Shown: in pieces, positions 31,676-39,879 of the stretch
How the letters are laid out: each line of letters opens with the position of its first letter
How positions within the stretch are numbered: the first letter of the stretch is position 1
DNA from: Caulobacter sp. FWC26
GTDB lineage: Bacteria > Pseudomonadota > Alphaproteobacteria > Caulobacterales > Caulobacteraceae
NCBI RefSeq assembly: GCF_002742645.2
Contig: NZ_CP033873.1
Coordinates: 62,001-126,000 of the forward strand
Length of the DNA: 64,000 nucleotides
Direction of reading: 5' to 3'
Made by a program: the position numbers and the translations under genes
The notes under the pieces: model-generated
Databases searched by the model: none
Told to the model about the DNA's origin: nothing
Seen by the model: only the letters and a program-made list of their open reading frames with translations

Positions 31676-32860
31676 TTACAGCAGAGCACGCAGACCCGAG
31701 GCGATCTCGCGGGCGCCTTCTCCCAGCTTGACCTGACGGCGCGGGGCCTTGCCACGTGTCAGCCCCTCGATCGTGCCGTAATCCTCCATGGCGCTGAAGA
31801 AGCGCTCCACCATGGCGAGGCCCCCCTGGCCCCATTGATCGACATTGGCCAGCCAAGCCTGGGCGCCGTAGACCGGCCAGCGCCGCACTTGTTCAAACGC
31901 GGCGTCTTTTGCGAGCACGCCGCGAGCGCCCGTGGCCGTGAGTGCTTCACAATAGTGGGTCACCAGGTCGCGGTCCCATCGCCGCCGTTCCTCCACGGTC
32001 AAGGCGCCCAACATGAGATAGGTGACGTCGCGCCAGGGACGGCCCTTCCGAACAAGCTGCCAGTCGTGCCAGACCCGTTCGCCATCGGTCCGAAGGAAGC
32101 TGTTGCCTTGGTGGGCGTCACCATGAACCAGGCAGCGGGGCGTCGTCTGGGCCCTCTCGAAGGCCGCGAGTTCATCATAGGCGTGGCTGAACAGCTCGGG
32201 TGTCTCGTACAGCCAATGAGGCAAAACGGCCCTGTACTCGGGCTTTGGGAGGTTCAGCCCGATGTAGTTGTACATGCGCAGGAGTTGGTCGGTATCGACT
32301 GGAGTGTCCATGGAGGCATGCAGCCAGGCCTGCTCGTCCAGCTGGGGGCTGTCCCACAGGGCGCCGTGCAATATGGCAAGACTTTCCAAGGCCTTGGCGA
32401 CCCCATCGACGCCTAGATGATGCGAACTGTGACCGAACTGCCCGGGGGACGCGCCCAGGTCTTCCATGATGACAAGGCCGCGCCCGCCACCGTCGCCATC
32501 CCAGTCGGCATAGTAGCTCCGTACGACGGGTGCGCTGAGCTGCTCGCGCATGAAATAGTAGAACCGGGCTTCCAGTTCGCAAATGTTCCCGCTCTCGAAA
32601 CCCTCAGACCAGTTTGACTTAAGGCAGACCTGGCGAGGGACACCGGCCGCCCGCCCGACAGCGTTCAGCTGCAGCTCCAAGCGCAGCTTGGTGGTGTGGC
32701 CGTTCCTGACCTCGACTATTTTGGCGGCCTCGACCACGAGACCGGGATAACGGTGCGACATCAGGCCGGTGAGCCAGGGCGCCGTCACTTCTTCCAGGTG
32801 GCGCGGCAAGCGCCCCTCGCGGGCGGGGTAGGGACGATCGCTGCTGGAAGGTGCGGCCAT
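31676..32860 (-). CDS. Ecdysteroid-kinase-like phosphotransferase
   Basis: A 394-residue protein kinase-fold phosphotransferase. The catalytic loop LVHGDAHQGN is at about residue 260, and the metal-binding Asp follows in VWHDWQLVRKGRPWRDVTYL. An N-terminal lobe has VCLKSNW (Lys for ATP) and GLVIMEDLG hinge residues. This is the EcKinase/CHK-like branch of the APH family, members of which phosphorylate sterol-like alcohols or short acids. Within this cluster a hydroxylated hydrophobic substrate is plausible. The ATG at 32860 is 92 bases from operator site 3. Confidence 0.8.
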   Translation of the reverse strand: MAAPSSSDRPYPAREGRLPRHLEEVTAPWLTGLMSHRYPGLVVEAAKIVEVRNGHTTKLRLELQLNAVGRAAGVPRQVCLKSNWSEGFESGNICELEARFYYFMREQLSAPVVRSYYADWDGDGGGRGLVIMEDLGASPGQFGHSSHHLGVDGVAKALESLAILHGALWDSPQLDEQAWLHASMDTPVDTDQLLRMYNYIGLNLPKPEYRAVLPHWLYETPELFSHAYDELAAFERAQTTPRCLVHGDAHQGNSFLRTDGERVWHDWQLVRKGRPWRDVTYLMLGALTVEERRRWDRDLVTHYCEALTATGARGVLAKDAAFEQVRRWPVYGAQAWLANVDQWGQGGLAMVERFFSAMEDYGTIEGLTRGKAPRRQVKLGEGAREIASGLRALL

Positions 32861-32952
32861 CAGTCTTCCTGTTCTGTGTCTGGCGCGCCGGGTGGGGCGT
32901 CGTTTGTTTTCCAGATGAGGCCCGACGTCACTTCCGCGCAGCCGAGCCCAGG

Positions 32953-32967
32953 TTGACTCGCGGTCAA
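32953..32967. promoter_or_regulatory. TTGAC-N5-GTCAA operator, site 3
   Basis: TTGACTCGCGGTCAA lies between the divergent phosphotransferase (start 32860) and SnoaL-like gene (start 33132). It can serve both promoters. Confidence 0.65.
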
Positions 32968-33131
32968 GCCGAGCCGCCGCAGGTGGCGTTGTCGGTGATC
33001 GGGCGACATGGAACCTTCCGATCATTCACCAGCGCTTCACGAGCGCTCAAGCGACGGCGCCTCCGCCCTGGCTGGCGCGCCCTGCGGTCGCTGGCGGGGT
33101 CGGCAACCACCCCGAACGATAGGAGGACGAC

Positions 33132-33694
33132 ATGGGCGCGAAACAGGAAGCCGTGGTGCGGGAGATGCTGGGCGCATGGGGTGAAGGGGCCTACGAGCCG
33201 GATGTTGACCGGATCGTCGCCTGCTTTGCTCCCGAAGCGGTGTGGACCCTCTACATGCCCGACGGTCCCTCCATCCGCGGGCGGGAGGCCATTCGCCAAG
33301 AGATCGAGCGGCAATTGCAGTACGTCGGAGGCTTCATGTGCAAGATCCTCCATATCGCGTCGAGCGAGGACACCGTCATCGCCGAACGCGAGGACTCCTT
33401 CATCCGCAACGGCAAGCCTCTGACGCAATACATCGCTGGAGTGTTCGAGGTGGATGAGGACAATCTGATCACCGCCTACCGCGACTATTTCGACCTGAAG
33501 GATTTCGTCGAGCATACGGGCGCCAATATCGACGCCGTATCAGGCCTAGAAGGTGCGGCGGAGAGCTATCGACCGGTTCCCGAGGCGAGCGAGGGCGGCG
33601 CGATCACAGCGTCCCTGCAGTCTCCCGCCACGTCCGAACAGCGGTTCGTGCAGGATTTCTGTGATGCGTGGGGCGATGGTTCGGACGCCAGCAG
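33132..33694 (+). pseudogene. Tandem SnoaL-like gene, 5' part, split by an IS21 element
   Basis: GGAGG precedes the ATG at 33132. The first SnoaL domain is complete (about residues 5-130: EMLGAWGEGAYEPDVDRIVACF, ending YRDYFDLKDFVEH). A linker of about 30 residues follows, and a second domain begins at FVQDFCDAWGDGSDAS, where the insertion falls. The frame then runs 33 codons into the IS and stops at 33794, giving a 220-residue product that may still have one working domain. Removing the IS and one target repeat restores a 305-residue ORF with the part at 36253-36607. Confidence 0.85.
33686..33694. repeat. 9-bp target-site duplication, left
   Basis: CGCCAGCAG directly precedes the IS left end and is repeated at 36244-36252 after the right end. 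Confidence 0.85.
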
Positions 33695-33892
33695 TGTCAA
33701 ACGGCGTCCAAAGCTGACCCCCAATATGCGTCCAAAGTTGACCCCTCTACGCTCTGTTCCCGGACCGGCGGCGAGGCGCGTAGCGGTCAGCTAGCGCAGC
33801 GCGTCGCCGCCTAGTGAGCCACTGATCTTTCAGCTGCCCGGAGGGGGTCTGGGGGAGGTTGAACAAGTTGTGGATGACGCTGGGCGCGCCGG

Positions 33893-34621
33893 TCAGGCGC
33901 GGTTCCTGAGCCGCCAGCTGTCATTGCCGGTCTCGACGATGTCGCAGTGATGAGTCAGGCGGTCGAGCAGCGCCGTGGTCATCTTGGCGTCGCCGAAGAC
34001 GGTGGGCCACTCCCCGAAGGTCAGGTTGGTGGTGATGATCACCGAGGTGCGCTCGTAGAGCTTGCTGATCAGGTGGAACAGGCGCTGGCCGCCGGACTGG
34101 GCGAACGGCAGGTAGCCCAGCTCGTCGAGCACCACGACGTCCAGACGTGAGAGCTGGGCGGCCAAGGCGCCGGTCTTGCCGCGCCGGGCCTCGTCCTCAA
34201 GGCGGTTCACCAGATCGACGGTGTTGAAGTAGCGGCCACGGGCGCCGGCCCGCACGACGTTGGCGGTGATGGCGATGGCCAGGTGGGTCTTGCCGGTGCC
34301 CGTGCCGCCGACCAGGACGATGTTGCGGTGATCGGCCAGGAACGAGCCGCTGTGCAGGGCGCGGACCAGGCCCTCATTGATCGGCGAGCCGTCGAAGGTG
34401 AAGCGCGCCAGATCCTTCATCGCCGGCAGCTTGGCGGCGGTGATCCGGTAGCGGATGGAGGCGGCCTGGCGGTGCGCGGTCTCGGCCTTGAGCAGGTCGG
34501 CCAGCATCTCCAAGGCGGTGCGGTTGCGCTGCAGGCCCGTGGTCACCGCGTCGTCGAACGCGGCGGCCATGCCCTTCAGGCCCAGCTGACCCAGGGCCTC
34601 GATCATCTCATGCCGCTGCAC
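33893..34621 (-). CDS. istB: IS21 transposition helper ATPase IstB
   Basis: A 242-residue AAA+ ATPase. Walker A is [13 protein letters not shown] (about residues 105-117) and Walker [11 protein letters not shown]. The N-terminal [20 protein letters not shown] helix pattern is typical of IstB. It overlaps the istA end by 14 bases, the normal arrangement for translational coupling in this family. IstB assembles with IstA and selects the target DNA. Confidence 0.95.
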   Translation of the reverse strand: MQRHEMIEALGQLGLKGMAAAFDDAVTTGLQRNRTALEMLADLLKAETAHRQAASIRYRITAAKLPAMKDLARFTFDGSPINEGLVRALHSGSFLADHRNIVLVGGTGTGKTHLAIAITANVVRAGARGRYFNTVDLVNRLEDEARRGKTGALAAQLSRLDVVVLDELGYLPFAQSGGQRLFHLISKLYERTSVIITTNLTFGEWPTVFGDAKMTTALLDRLTHHCDIVETGNDSWRLRNRA

Positions 34622-36146
34622 GGGGACCTCGCAGCAGGTCGTAGCGGGCGCAGTCGGCGATCGGCGGATGACGCAAGGCCAAGGCCTGTGACGTGGTGAT
34701 CGCCTCGGGCCTGGGCGGTTCGCGCCGTCGGGCCAGGATGTTGAGGATCACCTCGTCACTGGCGGCGCCGGCGTCGAGGGCCTCGCGGACCGCGTCGTCC
34801 ACGGCGTCCAGGCCGTCGTCGAGGACGCTGGCCAGCACCCGAACGAAGCGCCGATCGGCCTCGTCGCCCGAGCCCAGTCGCTTGCGCAGCCGGGTCAGGG
34901 CGGGCGGCAGAGACCAGTCCTGGAACGGCGCGCCGTTGCGCAGCGCCCCAGGCTTGCGTGCCAGGACAGGCAGATAGTGCCAGGGGTCATAGACGGTGTG
35001 GTCGCGCCCAAAGCCGCGGGGATGATCGGCCACGACCTCGCCGTCGCACAGGACCATGACCCGGTCGGCATAGGCTCGGATCTGCACCGCCCGGCGCGCC
35101 GCCCTGGCCTCCACCGAGTAGCGGTTGCGGTCGAAGTTGATCAGGCAGGTGGCCTGGGCGACGGCCTCGACCTGGTGGAAGCCGTCGAAGGGCCCTACGA
35201 ACGGCGCCAGGAACGGCCGCTCAGCCTCGAACACCTCCTGGACTGTGCGGTCGCGATACTCGGGGTGACGGTCGTTGCGGGCCCGGCGCTCGCACTCGGC
35301 TTCCAGCCAGCCGTTCAGCTCCTCCAGGGTCCTGAACCGAGGGCGCGGCTTGAAGATGTTGTCGCGGGCGTAGCCGACCTGGTTCTCCACCTGGCCCTTC
35401 TCCCAGCCCGAGGCCGGGGTGCAGGCCACAGGCTCGATCAGGTAGTGGGAGCACATCTGCTCGAAGCGCCGGTTGAAGCGCCGGGTCTTGCCGGCGAACA
35501 CCGCCTCCACGGCGGTCTTCATGTTGTCGTAGATGCCCCGCCGGGTGACACCGCCAAACAGCGCGAAGGCCCGGGCATGGGCGTCGAACACCATCTCCTG
35601 GGTCTCGCGCGGATAGGCCCGGATGTAGAAGCGGCGGCTGTGGCTGAGCCGCAGGTGGGCCACCTTCACCGTCAGCGGCGTGCCGCCGATCTCCACCTGG
35701 TCGTGGCTCCAGTCGAACTGGTAGGCGTCGCCCGGCGCGAAGCTCAGGGGCACGAAGGCCTCGACCGGCGAGCTGACGCCCCGGCGCTGATCAGCCCAGC
35801 GGCTCGCGTAGCGCCGAACCGCATCATAGCTACCGTCGTATCCCTCACGACTTAGTAGGTCGGCGATCCGTGTCAGCGTCAGCCGGTCTTTACGAGGGCC
35901 CGAGGCATTGGCCTCCAACATGCCCTCCAGGCGCTCGATGAAGGTCCCAAGCTTGGGGTGCGGCTGCTCGCGCCGCTCGTAGACCAGAGAGGTCTCTCCC
36001 GATCTCAAGACCTTGCGCACCGTGTTGCGCGCCAGGCCCATCTCCCGCGCGATCGTCTTCACGCCCTTACCCCGCGCGAAATGCTCGCGCCGGATCTTCG
36101 CCACCGTCTCCAATACCAACATCCCTGTCTCGATCCGCAGCTCCAC
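34608..36146 (-). CDS. istA: IS21 transposase IstA
   Basis: A 512-residue DDE transposase with a GTG start. An N-terminal helix-turn-helix ([20 protein letters not shown]) is followed by the catalytic core: the first Asp in YQFDWSHD, the second in IYDNMKTA, and the Glu in [11 protein letters not shown]. The C-terminal Mu-transposase-like segment has NRYSVEARA. The start lies about 97 bases inside the right end of the element, after the binding repeat. The reading frame is complete. Confidence 0.95.
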   Translation of the reverse strand: MELRIETGMLVLETVAKIRREHFARGKGVKTIAREMGLARNTVRKVLRSGETSLVYERREQPHPKLGTFIERLEGMLEANASGPRKDRLTLTRIADLLSREGYDGSYDAVRRYASRWADQRRGVSSPVEAFVPLSFAPGDAYQFDWSHDQVEIGGTPLTVKVAHLRLSHSRRFYIRAYPRETQEMVFDAHARAFALFGGVTRRGIYDNMKTAVEAVFAGKTRRFNRRFEQMCSHYLIEPVACTPASGWEKGQVENQVGYARDNIFKPRPRFRTLEELNGWLEAECERRARNDRHPEYRDRTVQEVFEAERPFLAPFVGPFDGFHQVEAVAQATCLINFDRNRYSVEARAARRAVQIRAYADRVMVLCDGEVVADHPRGFGRDHTVYDPWHYLPVLARKPGALRNGAPFQDWSLPPALTRLRKRLGSGDEADRRFVRVLASVLDDGLDAVDDAVREALDAGAASDEVILNILARRREPPRPEAITTSQALALRHPPIADCARYDLLRGPRAAA

Positions 36147-36243
36147 AAGCCGCCGATCTGGCCATCAAAGCCTCAAGGATAGGGGGTCAACTTTGGACGC
36201 CTATCTCCCCGAGAAGGGGGTTAGTTTTGCAAGCCGGAACACA

Positions 36244-36252
36244 CGCCAGCAG
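36244..36252. repeat. 9-bp target-site duplication, right
   Basis: CGCCAGCAG, the second copy of the IS21 target duplication, directly after the right end. Confidence 0.85.
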
Positions 36253-36607
36253 GCCTGACGTCGAACGCATCGTAGCGATGATGGCGCCCGACGCGGAGTG
36301 GCGTCTTTGGATGCCCGGTGGTCCGGTGGTCCGGGGGCGCGAAGCCCTCCGCGCGGAAATCCTGCGCCAGATGCGATACGCCTCGAACAACAAGTGTAAC
36401 ACGCTGCGGGCGGTCTCGACCCCCAGGGTCGTGCTGCAGGAACGCTCCGACTGGGCGGTGATGCGCGGCGGCGCCTGTCCCCATCAGATGGTCGCCGTCT
36501 ACGAGCTGAATGAAGACGGCCGCATCAGCCGATGGCGCGAGTACATCAACATGGCCGATCTCGACCGCAAACGGGGTGTGGCCGCTGTGGACGCTCACCT
36601 GGCCTAG
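36253..36607 (+). pseudogene. Tandem SnoaL-like gene, 3' part, separated by IS21
   Basis: Directly after the right target repeat the frame reads RPDVERIVAMMAPDAEWRLW, then MPGGPVVRGREALRAEIL, and ends with WREYINMADLDRKRG. These are the same landmarks as in the first domain (DVDRIVACFAPEAVWTLYMP, RGREAIRQEI), so it is the rest of the second SnoaL domain. It joins in frame to the part ending at 33694. It has no start codon of its own in a good context. Confidence 0.85.
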
Positions 36608-36683
36608 CCTGCGCCAAGCTTAGGATCCGTTCAGGGAGGCCGCGCTCATGTCTCGGATCGCATCCGACTTGGTCGCGCAACGG

Positions 36684-37376
36684 CTATCGATCGGTGCTTT
36701 CGACGGAACTGGCTGCCAAGCCGGACAATCGTTCAGCAGCGGCGATAGCCGCACGGGCGTCGCGGTCAAATACGGCCTGGGCGAGCGCGATATACGCGGT
36801 TTTCCACTCCTCGCGATTGGAGTCGTATCGGCTCAGCACGCCGGGCTCCGAGAGCGAGATGTAGCGGAATACGCGCAAGAACAGCGCCAAGGGAGCGTTT
36901 CCGGCCAAGCTCGCCATCTGATCGGTGAGCCGTTCGGCCACAACGATGAAGGCGTCGCGGCCGAGAGATTCCTCAGAACCGCGCCACTCTTCCAGCATCT
37001 CCCCCAGGCGGGCCCGTTCCGCATCATTGTCGGAGAGAGCCGCGCGCTTCAGTACTTCGGCGTTGATGGCCTGAGCGGCGCTATAGACCTCCTCGATCGG
37101 AGTGTTCTGTAGGTTGAGGAACAGGGCGGCCGAGCGCGCCACTGTTTCGGCGCTGGGGCGACGGCCGAAGAAGCCGCCGCCGACGCCCCGACGAATGACC
37201 AGCAGTTCCTCATGTTCGAGCAGTCGCGCGGCCTGTCGCAGCGTTGGCGCGCTGACGCCGATGCGGGCGATCAATTCGGTTTCCGAGCCGATAAAAGCGC
37301 CGGCCGGAAGCCGCAAGATAATGTCGCGCAGTACGGGGAGGGCCCGTAGCACCGCTGAGCGGCCAATGTCAGCCAT
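36684..37376 (-). CDS. GntR-family regulator, FCD type
   Basis: A 230-residue regulator. The N-terminal winged helix has the GntR pattern (GSETELIARIGVSAPTLRQA and LEHEELLVIRRGVGGGFFG, residues about 30-70), and the helical C-terminal FCD domain binds an organic acid ligand. It is divergent from the Tat-type SnoaL gene at 37539 and likely controls it and itself; an imperfect palindrome sits in the gap at 37443. The FCD metal-binding residues are not clear by eye. Confidence 0.85.
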   Translation of the reverse strand: MADIGRSAVLRALPVLRDIILRLPAGAFIGSETELIARIGVSAPTLRQAARLLEHEELLVIRRGVGGGFFGRRPSAETVARSAALFLNLQNTPIEEVYSAAQAINAEVLKRAALSDNDAERARLGEMLEEWRGSEESLGRDAFIVVAERLTDQMASLAGNAPLALFLRVFRYISLSEPGVLSRYDSNREEWKTAYIALAQAVFDRDARAAIAAAERLSGLAASSVESTDR

Positions 37377-37442
37377 AAGTCCTCATCGCCCTTGCAAACC
37401 TCGCATAACCGAGAAGTCGGCGCCAGACGAGGGTTGAATTGA

Positions 37443-37463
37443 CTAATTGGTATATAGGATTAG
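37443..37463. promoter_or_regulatory. Possible GntR operator
   Basis: CTAAT at 37443-37447 and ATTAG at 37459-37463 form a palindrome with an 11-base AT-rich centre, in the 162-bp divergent gap between the GntR gene and the SnoaL-like gene. GntR operators commonly have such short symmetrical half-sites. There is only one copy. Confidence 0.4.
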
Positions 37464-37538
37464 ACATTGGGAAAGCGCCACCGGCAGCAGTGGCCGCCGA
37501 GCGAATCGAAAGGCTCGGATTTTTTAAGGGGGAAATCC

Positions 37539-38441
37539 ATGGATCCGCACCGGCGACAGCTGCTGCAAACCAGCCTCTCCGCGCCGGTTCTCGGGCTCGC
37601 AGGACAGGCGCTGGCCGAGGCGGCGGAGCCCCGCTCCCGCAACAAGGCTCTGGTGAAGGCTTACATCGAAGCCACCGATCGCGGTGATATAGCGGCCGTC
37701 GAAGCCCTGGTGTCTCCAGAAGTCAAATGGTGGATCGTTTCGCGTGGCGACTTCGACCGAGCGACGATCATGGCCATCAATCGTCGCCGTTTCGACCAGG
37801 CGATCAGCCGCAAGTCTTCGATCCTTGGCATGGCGGCGCAGGATGACCGGGTCGCGGTCGAGTATGAGACCGCGACCGTGGAAAACGGCGAGCCCATCTT
37901 CATCGTCTATCACCACCTGTTCCAGGTGCGGGACAACCATATCGTCTCGGTGCGCGAGTGGACCGATCCGCGCGCGCGGCCCCCGCGTTTCAAGGTCTCC
38001 CAGGCGGTTCCTCCCGGCCTTGATCCCTGGCCCGCGGCCCGTCCCGACGATATCGATGAGGCCAAGACCCGCGCCGTGGCCGAGGCTTTTCTCGCCCCAG
38101 GTCCGACCAACCTGGCGCGGGAGCTCACCGCACCCGGCTTCCGTTGGTGGGTGAACGGCCGCGGCTATGACGACATGTTCGATTTCTTCGCCAAGCTGAT
38201 GCCGAAAATGGCCGCCATGGGCCCGCCGGTCTCCCCGGTGCGTTACAGCAAGGTGATTTCAGGCATGACGGTTGAAGGCGACAGGGCGTCGGTCCTGATC
38301 AACACCGACGTCATCTACCCCACCTACGACTACATCAATCGCTTTCACTGCGTGGCGATCGTGCGCGGCGGCAAGATCATCGAGATGCACGAGCACACTG
38401 ATCGTAACGCCTCGATAAAGGCTGGCTTTCCGGAGATCTGA
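37539..38441 (+). CDS. Exported tandem SnoaL-like protein (Tat-type signal)
   Basis: A 300-residue protein with AAGGGGGA before the ATG at 37539. Residues 1-30 form a twin-arginine-like signal (DPHRRQLLQTSLSAPVLGLA, then ALAEA as the cleavage region), so it probably acts in the periplasm. Two SnoaL domains follow, at about 33-150 (AYIEATDRGDIAAVEALV, WWIVSRGDFDR) and 175-295 (FLAPGPTNLARELTAPGFRW, WWVNGRGYDDM). Tandem domains resemble the split gene at 33132, but that one has no signal. It is convergent with a TetR gene. Confidence 0.75.
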   Translation: MDPHRRQLLQTSLSAPVLGLAGQALAEAAEPRSRNKALVKAYIEATDRGDIAAVEALVSPEVKWWIVSRGDFDRATIMAINRRRFDQAISRKSSILGMAAQDDRVAVEYETATVENGEPIFIVYHHLFQVRDNHIVSVREWTDPRARPPRFKVSQAVPPGLDPWPAARPDDIDEAKTRAVAEAFLAPGPTNLARELTAPGFRWWVNGRGYDDMFDFFAKLMPKMAAMGPPVSPVRYSKVISGMTVEGDRASVLINTDVIYPTYDYINRFHCVAIVRGGKIIEMHEHTDRNASIKAGFPEI

Positions 38442-38447
38442 CCGTGA

Positions 38448-39110
38448 TCAACCCGCGGCGCGAAGGCGCTCGCGGGGGGCATCGGCCTCGACCGGCGCTT
38501 TCCCAAGATAAGTGGCCAGCTGTCTGGCGCCCTCGGCCGAGACAAGCGGCAGGAAGGCGCGTTCAACCAGCTTCATCACGTCCACCGCCTTTTCGTCGCC
38601 GTAGAGCAAGCCATAGACCACCGGCTCGTAGGCGGTCACCGCCATGACGGTGTAGACGATCAGATGCGGCTCGAGGGGGCGAATGACCCCGCTCTCGACG
38701 CAATGAACGACCTCGGCCTGTAGGAGCCGGGCGACCTCGCCGCACTGTTGGTGCGCCAACATGTCGATCAGGGGCGATGCCAGATCGATCTGGGAACTGA
38801 TCGCTCTGACCGCGCCGCGCCGGACCGGATTGGCCAAGGCTCGGATGCGGGCTTCGGCGAAGCTCAGCAGAATATGGAGTGACGGCCGCTGCTCAGGGGA
38901 GGGGCGAGGGGCGGTGGTCTTCAGCAGATGAGACATCGCGTTCAGAAACAAGGCCTCCTTGTTTCCGAAGACCGCGTAAATGGTGGAGGTCGAACACCGC
39001 GCGACCTCTGAGATCTCGCTGATCGAGACATCGTTGAACTTGCGACAGGCGAAGGCCTCGCCAGCCACCTCGATGACGCGTTGCAGCGACCGAACTTTTT
39101 TGTCCGACAT
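38448..39110 (-). CDS. TetR-family transcriptional regulator (second)
   Basis: A 220-residue regulator. The N-terminal HTH reads FNDVSISEISEVARCSTSTI then YAVFGNKEALF, at about residues 25-55, and the ligand domain resembles TetR_C_33-type helices (GAVRAISSQIDLASPLIDML). It ends 6 bases from the stop of the Tat-type SnoaL gene on the other strand. Its promoter points towards the SnoaL-like gene at 39287 but both are on the same strand; the regulated target is unclear. Confidence 0.85.
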   Translation of the reverse strand: MSDKKVRSLQRVIEVAGEAFACRKFNDVSISEISEVARCSTSTIYAVFGNKEALFLNAMSHLLKTTAPRPSPEQRPSLHILLSFAEARIRALANPVRRGAVRAISSQIDLASPLIDMLAHQQCGEVARLLQAEVVHCVESGVIRPLEPHLIVYTVMAVTAYEPVVYGLLYGDEKAVDVMKLVERAFLPLVSAEGARQLATYLGKAPVEADAPRERLRAAG

Positions 39111-39286
39111 TGGCGACCACGCTGTTTCCTCGCCTCGCGGCTCTTGTGGCCGCTTCAGCTATTACCCCACGATAGACCTTGGACGCGAACGCACAAGACC
39201 TAACGGGCGGCGCGAGAATATCTGACGAGTTGATCGCGTTGGGCTGGCGCTATCGTATTTCGCGATACTCCGATGTCGTTCTATCT

Positions 39287-39691
39287 TTACGGTGCGCTTG
39301 CCGTTATCTGCGCTTCGATATCCGCCAGATCCCAGTATTCGCGCCAATAGTGGATCTTCCCGTTGTCGTCGATATCGAAGACAGCGCAGACCAGCACGGT
39401 CACGTTACGGTCGTCCTTGCGCATGGTCACGGTGTCGGCCCGTTCGGTGAAGACTTGCGCGCCGTTGGACGCCACGGACAAGATTTGGCAGCGACAATCG
39501 CGATAGCGTGAAAATTGACTGCGCAGTTCCTCTTCGATCGCCGCCCGCCCCCGCAGGGGCTCGGCGTGCCTTACGCGGCTAAAATAACGCGCGTCGGCGC
39601 TGAAGTAGGCCATCAGCCGCGCCAAGTCCGGCTGCTCCATATCTAATTGGGACAGAAACTCGGCGACGGTGTCTTCGGCTCGTGCGGGCAT
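39287..39691 (-). CDS. SnoaL-like / limonene-epoxide-hydrolase-type protein
   Basis: A 134-residue single-domain protein from the ATG at 39691 (a TTG at 39697 is possible). FLSQLDMEQPDLARLMAYF, DARYFSRVRHAEPLRGRAAI and the final YWREYWDLADI match the SnoaL_2/LEH layout closely; the last segment parallels WREYINMADL in the split gene. It is divergent from the TonB receptor gene, with 188 bp between starts. Confidence 0.7.
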   Translation of the reverse strand: MPARAEDTVAEFLSQLDMEQPDLARLMAYFSADARYFSRVRHAEPLRGRAAIEEELRSQFSRYRDCRCQILSVASNGAQVFTERADTVTMRKDDRNVTVLVCAVFDIDDNGKIHYWREYWDLADIEAQITASAP

Positions 39692-39879
39692 GGGCAATCC
39701 CTGATGATGTCGGCGGCAATGGGTCCGCTAGGGCGCGCTCAGGCAATAGATAAAAAGAAATATGGGTTTTACGATTTTGCCCCCGCGGACCCCGGCGCAG
39801 GGCTATCAAGGACAGACGCCTAAGGCGATCGACTTACGAAGCATAAGACGGGCCGTCCAAGGTGCGTCAGGGGGAAACG

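Larger units (their letters stand above)
33695..36243 (-). mobile_element. IS21-family insertion sequence (2549 bp)
   Basis: The ends are 28-bp imperfect inverted repeats starting TGT and finishing CTGACCCCC (left) or CTAACCCCC (right), with 20 of 28 positions matching. They are flanked by a perfect 9-bp duplication CGCCAGCAG. Internal transposase-binding repeats GCGTCCAAAGTTGACCCC occur at 33728-33745 and, inverted, at 36183-36200; a variant is at 33704-33722. istA and istB are on the minus strand and look intact, so the element may still be active. It interrupts a tandem SnoaL-like gene. Confidence 0.93.

Noticed and set aside
31492-31731. 79-residue ORF in the gap before the SDR gene
   Set aside because: It spans an operator palindrome and overlaps the phosphotransferase end; composition is not gene-like.
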